Source: Heterotrichella gracilis (Eukaryota > Sar > Xanthophyceae > Tribonematales > Xanthonemataceae). Taken from it: DNA of 64,000 bases. The translations under genes were made by a program, and so were the position numbers. The DNA is taken from positions 186,001 through 250,000 of the forward strand of contig JAULBX010025497.1 in assembly GCA_032358255.1 (NCBI GenBank), given 5' to 3'. Position 1 is the stretch's first letter; each line of letters begins with the position of its first letter. The notes under the pieces are model-generated. The model searched no databases. It saw only the letters and a list, made by a program, of their open reading frames with translations, and had not been told where the DNA came from. Below, in pieces: positions 57,515-64,000 of this stretch.

Positions 57515-60500
57515 TCACACAGCCGCATGCCGGCCCATGCCTGCAAGTTGCGCTGTCATCTTGTCCTTCAATGCTGGGCTCAGTACATTGGCTGTGGGCG
57601 GGAGGGCATGCCACTCTTCCTCGACACGCTTGCGCACGTCACTGAAAGTCTCCCATTGCACCTGCGCCATGCAAACCGTGTGTCACATGCCCAGCCATCC
57701 ATCACGCAACGCGGAATGATGCGCTCCCCACACAACAACATGCACAGGCAAAGGGAACAGACAAGCATGAAAGGAAACAACAAATGCATCGGTCATTGCC
57801 TAGCCCACCAAGATGCACGAGCTCCACAATGCATGAATGCAGCATGTGGCCATATCTGGGCTGCCCTTTCCGTTATTCCATCTGCAACTTCTAGTATTGT
57901 ACAGGCACAGCCGAGCCTTACAACCCACCTAGCTGTTGCACCTCCACTCCCGAGTACCACCTCCACATGGCCATTTGCTACAGATCGTAGACTTTCACAC
58001 ACTCTCAAACGGCACCAACTCTGCCATGGTTGCGCAAGGAGTGCAAGGGTGACTCCTAATGTACTTGCAATTCCAAAGTATGAATATTAACATTATTACT
58101 TAATACCATTTATAATCGTGACCCTAGGCCACGAATCTAGTAGCAGTCTCACCTCCACAGGTCCCTTGTCGTACACCACCCTCAGCAGGTTGTCGTCAGG
58201 AGCCACATGCCCCCCCTCGCCAGGGAATGCGGTGGGCACCCCGTCCACACGCTTCACAGCAATGATCCCGGGCAGGCTGACCTTGCCGCTGTCTGTGGTT
58301 GGGGCCTGCGTGGGATTGGGAGCAGCTGTGAGGGGTCACACACAGGGCACCACCCCACAGGTGCGTGGGAGTGGGCATGTCTCACAGATGACCTGCTTTT
58401 GCCAGCCATATGCAGTGTAATTAACAGTAAAATGTCAGAAAGTCGATTTGACGATGATGAGCAGGGCATACAACTCTGCCAGCTGGCACGTGGTTAGATA
58501 TTGGCTGGCACCACATGGCTGGTACCGGTACTGGCTGGCAAGGTAATGGCATAACATGACTGTGTGCACGCCTGGGTCCAGTGCATGCCACTGCATTACC
58601 TTCATGACATCCCTGGCGGTCCCATCCGCGTACACGATGTGGCACAGCTTGGTAGCAAAGGCCATGGTGTCACGGTTCACGCGCTGCAGCAGGCCACCAC
58701 CCATGCCAAAGGCCACACCCTGCGGGACATGCACAGGTAAGACCCATGTGTATGCACGCCAAGGAAGTTTAACATGTTTTATTTAGAAATAGAATCATAT
58801 GTAAATTTATGGGTGATTATTAAATTTGTGGCTTGAGGCGGGCCAACCTTTGGCCCTTGGTACGATATTAGGGCTGGAAATTGTCACGGAAGCCTTTCAT
58901 GCAGCAGCAAATGCAATTGGGACGATGAAAGCAGGTACAGGTAGACATGCAGGGCGCAGGCAGTGTGGTCAACCAACCTGTGCGCTGTACCCATCCGCCA
59001 GCACTGCATCCAGAATCTTCGCCAGCGTGTGCACGTTGATGCCGTCCCCCTGGATCACCCCCACCCCCCGGGGCACCTTGAACCCCTTGCTGTTCACGTC
59101 CACGCCAAACACCTTCTCAGCAGCGTGCAGGGCCTGGCGCAAACCACACAAATTGGGTTAATCAAATTTTCACATTGACCCCACAATTGATCAAATTTAC
59201 CCCACAATTTGATCAATTTCATCACACGAGTTGATCACACAAAAAACCACTGCTTGATGGCGCCCGGGAGCCGCAATGTAGCAGACTACCCATGTCCACC
59301 AGCACGGTAGTTGTCCAGGATATATGCATGCACGGCCCAGGTGGGAGACTGGCTCAGATGGCTCAGGTGGGAGATTTCAGCCCCCCACCAGGCAGCCCTG
59401 TCTTACATGCATGACTGCTGTGTGCAAATGTTGTGTGCACCACGTGAGCATGCACCATGCAGATGTGGCGGCAGGGGCGGCACATAAGCAACTAGAGGCA
59501 ACCCGAGGACACACCCATAACCATTTTGTTATCTTTTATTGAAAACATCCGTGACATGCATAATTGCCACCCTCCACCGCCCCCCTTACCTGCAGCACCG
59601 CACCCACTGGATCACCAGAGTCTGGTCGCAGCACCATGAAGCCACCCGCACTGATCTGCTGCTCGGCAACTGTAGGCAGCACCTCAGACAGGGCCTGGGT
59701 AGTGGGTGGTGGTGGCGCAATCAAGGGGTGAAATCTCAACGACGCAAGTTTTGTGTGTGATGTGTGACATTTTTGCAGCAGCTGATGGGATGGCGCTCAG
59801 GAGAAATATTACCCAGGTCTATTCCACTAAAGTGCAGTTGGAATGGATAACATTCGTTCCACCCATGAAATCCACCAATGCCAAATGCAGGTATCGCATG
59901 TGCCTGCTCTCACCTTGGCGTAGTCGTAGCTGTCCATGACGCATGCAAACAGGCCTGTGCCAAAGTGGTTGATCATGTTCTGAATGGCCTCCTTCTCGGT
60001 GCGCCAGGAGGTCATCACACTGTGCTCGGTGGCGGGGATGCTCTGGCCTATGGGCTTGCCATTGTTGAGGGCAAACTGCAGGCAGGGGGCGGTGAGAGAG
60101 CTTGAATAGCTGCCCAGCCGCCAAGCCCATGCGGGTAATGGAGTTTGTTTGACGTGCAGCAGCAGTGGTTAATGCTGACCGTCTCAGCAGCTGCACCAAT
60201 GGCTGGTCACAATAAAAATGCATGGCCAGCCCTGCGTGGTGCAGGAGAAACGCAACGTGTATGTACTCCCGCAGGGGCAAATCAGTTGCGCGTGTGACAG
60301 CAGCCTGGCTAGCAGTACCTCGTGCCTCCACCCCACCAAATCAGCATGGCCCATTGCCGCATACCTGGACGTAGTAGCACGCTGACAGCGTATCTGACCC
60401 GTCAAAGTTCAGCATGTGCGATGCACCGCCGATGACAGACTGTTCCAGCGTGGCGCAGCCGCGCATGCCAAAGTCATGCAGCCTGCTGTTGAGCAGCGGG

Positions 60501-61609
60501 TTCTGCCTCCCCCCGTCAACGCTGGCCTCAAACGCCCGCCCAATGATGTCCTTGGCGCGGCGGCTGAGGGTAGCCACGGTGACTGGGTACCATATCCAGG
60601 TCAGCACAGTCTCGAGGAAGGTGCACAGGGGCGCATACTCCTCTTCGGCCGTGATCTGCAGCAGGGGGTAGGAGTTGCATTTCGGGGGTAGGGTTTTGAA
60701 CACCAGCCCACACGATATGCGTGCTACAGTGGTTTGCTACAGACGCCATGCGGTGCAGTGGGGCGCTAGTCGTGGGGCGATAAGTGAAGCTGACTAGGGC
60801 CCTGGAATGCTCGTACTGAAGGCCAGGATAGGGTAACTCTCAACTCACTTGGTACACCGGCACGTGCGCGTGGATGCAGGTCCCCTCTGGGAGTGCCTCC
60901 AGTTTAACAGGGAAGTAGCCTGCAGGGTCAGGGGTGATAAAGGTTGGGCACGGCAGCCTGGTTGGCTGGAAAGCCGAGGAAGGGCTACTTGAACGCTTGT
61001 TCAGCTGTTGCAGTACAAAAGTGACAACTCCTCACCGTTGTTTTCTCGGACGAACTTCAGGAAGATGTCCTTGGGGAAGGGGAACTCGGTGTAGAAGGGT
61101 GCCATGTGGGTACTGCAGGCAAGGGTGGATTGAGGGGGAGGGTACTCGATGCTGCCATGTGGGTGCTGCCGAGGCATGCCGTGGATAAGGAGGGATATGC
61201 ATGCATGTAGCAAAAGGGACCAACACGCCCTACCTGTAGAACAAAGCTGTTTGTTCTACTTCGAGTTCTGTCCAGCGCCTTGCAACAAAGGTGTCAAGTA
61301 GGTATCGCAGGCCCCAGAACACCATGCGCGTGTCCTTCTCATCCTTCTCATACCCACACCGAAATTCGCCATACTGCGGACAACGACAGCAGCGTGACGA
61401 TAAGGTTCGGCAGTTCTGTAATTCAACACGCAGCAATCCTTAAGTTAACTTACGGCGACCATCTTCTTGGCCTCCGGATATTGAAGGAAGTGGGTGCTCT
61501 TATAGGAGTCCGTCAACACGCCCAGGGGCAGGTGGCTGACAGGGAAGAGGGTGGTACCCGAAGTGCTGGCCACACCATTGGCATGGACTCCACCATCTTG
61601 TTGAGCCAT
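57515..61609 (-). CDS. NAMPT: Nicotinamide phosphoribosyltransferase
   Basis: Eleven exons join in phase: 61609-61454, 61373-61234, 61112-61036, 60919-60849, 60655-60365, 60075-59914, 59694-59590, 59133-58978, 58719-58600, 58305-58153 and 57661-57515 (TGA), 525 residues. Motifs in order: LTDSYKSTHFLQYPE, MVFWGLRYLLDTFV, GYFPVKLEALPEG, WIWYPVTVATLSRRAK, RLHDFGMRGCATLEQS (active-site His), MLNFDGSDTL, IPATEHSVMTSWRTEKEA, VLRPDSGDPV (phosphoribosyl-binding Arg/Asp), RGVGVIQGDGIN, AFGMGGGLLQRVNRDTM. This is the full NAMPT/NadV fold: nicotinamide plus PRPP gives NMN, the salvage step to NAD. The start Met precedes VLTDSYK by 30 residues; the frame is open further upstream. No plastid signal is obvious. 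It is divergent from the MMADHC-like gene. Confidence 0.95.
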
Positions 61610-62368
61610 GGCAGCTGATGGTGTGGGGAGTGGGTTTCTGAGCACTACACTGTGGCCAATACCTGTGAGTCGTGTATGATTGCAGCTACCTGGCGATGGA
61701 GGCAAGGTTCTGTACTTTGCGTTGGTGAAGAGACTAGCGCGCTGAATAACTTGTTGCATGACCACACCAAGTAAACAGGCTGAGTAAAGTGGTTGCACAG
61801 TCCATATGCAAGGGTTGTGTCCCTTGGCTTGTATGTGACTTGTTTGGGGAGAGGAGTAATAAGCACGTATCACAGCTTCTCACAGCGAACCAACGATTGC
61901 CTGTTGCTGTCATATTATGCCGTGGATCAGCTTCAAAAGCGCTGTTTTCCAGTTGTTTGCTGGGCGTTCTCAGCATGAGCAAGAGTGGAAGCTACCTGTT
62001 TTGAGTTGTATCCCTCCCTTGGTGCCACATGGCAGACGCTTGTGTGTGCAGCTCGATCAATATGCATGCATTGTATTGGCATAGCAATGCCATTGGTATG
62101 CATACAAGACGTCTGATACTAACTGGGAGGATATGCCAAAGAGCACGTCAATAGTACTTGTAAGACTACACACCTTGTCGTGTTGACTGTCTGCCACTTG
62201 TAGGTCAACGCACTCAACACCCACCGGCCATGTCCACTCCTTAACATATTGTGTGTTTTAACTAGACTGAAAGGGCCCACTTCACTTTACAGCACTCATC
62301 TCTGCCTTTTTGACATATAACGGGTGAGGAGCCTATCGTTCCTTCGTTGCTATCCCAGGGTAAACAAT
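61610..62368. promoter_or_regulatory. Shared upstream region, NAMPT and MMADHC-like genes
   Basis: 759 bases separate the divergent starts. It contains TGCATGCA near 62061. No specific regulatory site or riboswitch-like fold was recognised. Confidence 0.4.
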
Positions 62369-64000
62369 ATGCCTCTGGTGGATGTCACCACGACAGTGTG
62401 GGGCATGGAGTTTTCTATACACGGTGAGAGCAACTTCAACGGCATATTCGCTCATACTTATCATAGTTTGCCCAAAAACCCAGAGCCACACTTCACCATC
62501 CCAATCCCACCCACCCACCGCCCCCCACCCGTTCGTGCCACCCACCCACCCCACCCACCACCCACCACCCGTGCGTGCACCAACACACACCCCACTAGTT
62601 GTTGTCCTTGCAAGACAATGCGTTGATAAGGTTCCCCACCCTTGCTTTGCTCACAGACTGTCCGAAGCGGCACGCAAGGGAAATAGCCACAATATTTCCA
62701 GACGTTGACAGCAGTGGTACGTGTGACACATTCCGCTTCATATAGTATGACTGCAGCTGCTTGCACAGCCCTGTGCAGCAATATCCCTTGTGGAACCAGT
62801 GGCCTCTACCACTAACTTGCTGTGGGGGTTGTCGCAGACCTCCTCATTGTGCCCACCTGCCAACGGTCAGACCTAGACCTGGTTCAGATGGGCGAGAAGG
62901 TGGACTTTGAGAAGGACCGATTACTAGAGAGGGTGCGCCGCTAATTTGGTTTATAATATCTGATACGTTAGTACGATGCTTGCGTGCCTTGCACACCACA
63001 GCCTGGATGGTGTTGGGTGTGCCTAGCTGACAGACCCTACTTGCCTCTGTGCAGTTTGTGGAGTTTGCCAAGCGGATCACTGACAGGCTCTTAGCCCAGG
63101 GCTACTGGTGTGACTACATAGACCCTTGCTCAGGGTTGCCGGTGAGTGCGCATGCAACCGACATGCACGCTAGGTCACAAACACGCACAACCTAGGTGCG
63201 CAGCCATGACTGTTGAGCCATCTAAATTCGGCGGCCGGAACACATGGCTGCCAAGAAAGGATTGCACCCACAACTCGGGCCAAGCAGGAATTAGTGGCTG
63301 GTTGCAATGGTGTACAGGGAGCATCACTATTGATTATTGATGTCATTATTTGCAGATGGTTCACCGGGAGTATGGCAACGTGTATGCAGAGGTGGAGGGG
63401 CTGGCGGTGCTGCTGGGCTACAAAACTGCAAACGCAGGATGCTGCAAGGTACGTGGACCCGTTAGTTTGGTTTTATAGGTTGTTTATATTGTTATTTGAA
63501 AACATGAATTACTTATTTCATTCTTTGTTCTTTTTATTGTACATGAAACAAAACACCACTATAAACATAAATCCAAGCGATTAAACTACATTAAATAACC
63601 CTGGTATATGGGCCACCAATGTAGTGCTCAATTGCACAGTCAGCACGCATGCTCGAGGCTGTTCCATTCCGAGCCTTGTGCACTGTGTACCTACCTACAA
63701 CACCTCTTGGCCTTGTCTCATTCCCATAATTGTCATCTTTTGATAACAATTTCACATATCAATGCCAAGCTGTGAACATCAACCCGTTTCCCTTCATCAG
63801 CAGCACACTGCTGCCCAGCACACATTATGCCATTGCAGTGCGACATGCCTTTGTCCACCCAACAATCACCAGCACCCATACCACCGGCCATACCACCGAT
63901 GCATGCAATCATGGGCCGGTGTTGCCCTGCAATCCTGACCCCCACTGCTGCGCCCATGCAGATCATCTTGCATCCCCAATGGGGCAGCTCGGTGTACCCA
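62369..64000 (+). CDS. MMADHC: MMADHC (cblD)-like cobalamin-trafficking protein, 5' part
   Basis: Exons 62369-62423, 62657-62716, 62838-62932, 63055-63141, 63356-63448 and 63962 to the window end, all in phase. The product reads VDVTTTVWGMEFSIHGD, CPKRHAREIATIFPD, DLLIVPTCQRSDLDLV, VDFEKDRLLERFVEFAKRI, QGYWCDYIDPCSGLP, TANAGCCKI and LHPQWGSSVYP. This matches the C-terminal domain of MMADHC (nitroreductase-like fold), including its EGYWADFIDPSSGL and DLGCCKVI regions. In animals MMADHC works with MMACHC to direct B12 to methionine synthase or methylmalonyl-CoA mutase. The algal form here starts directly at the folded domain and lacks a mitochondrial leader, unless an upstream exon was missed. 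The 3' end is outside the window. Confidence 0.9.

Overview
The window comes from the nuclear genome of a green alga (Chlorophyta, possibly Trebouxiophyceae). The evidence is: many short GT-AG introns; interstitial CCCTAAA/TTTAGGG (plant-type telomere) motifs inside introns; chloroplast proteins (thylakoid-lumen cyclophilin CYP38 and an inactive FtsH-like ATPase with a transit-type N-terminus); and plant-like GLYR and ArfGAP genes. The species cannot be named from the sequence alone. Gene models below were built by hand from open frames, splice signals and phase agreement between exons.

Layout. 1-3228: 3' part of a CYP38 gene (+). 6213-8490: coiled-coil protein (-). 10805-13715: 571-residue nuclear-looking protein of unknown family (-). 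13.7-21 kb: gene-poor stretch with a possible (-) gene, a small heptad-repeat gene, an ABC1-kinase remnant and several inverted repeats. 21767-21840: tRNA-Asn. 22584-23515: DPH4-like diphthamide co-chaperone (-), head to head with a 12-exon FtsHi gene (24473-31151, +). 32-36 kb: three small (-) genes with membrane and coiled-coil segments beside an inverted exon duplication. 38234-40252: protein with a possible HicA-like C-terminal fold (-). 41497-43888: DUF218/YdcF-like membrane protein (+). 44820-46.9 kb: unknown (-) gene. 47871-50201: glyoxylate/succinic semialdehyde reductase (+). 51320-54034: F-box-like LRR protein (-), head to head with an ArfGAP (54516-56094, +). 57515-61609: nicotinamide phosphoribosyltransferase (-), head to head with a MMADHC/cblD-like B12-trafficking gene (62369-end, +).

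There is no operon-like organisation. The genes serve photosystem maturation and chloroplast protein homeostasis (CYP38, FtsHi), translation (DPH4, tRNA), vesicle traffic (ArfGAP), aldehyde detoxification (GLYR) and vitamin B3/B12 metabolism (NAMPT, MMADHC).

The most unusual signal is in the introns. At least six exon edges in two genes have a decayed tandem copy, including the splice site, a few tens to about 230 bases away in the neighbouring intron. The same introns carry telomere-like repeats, and two further places hold inverted duplications of exon-like sequence. No virus-like element or intact transposon was recognised.
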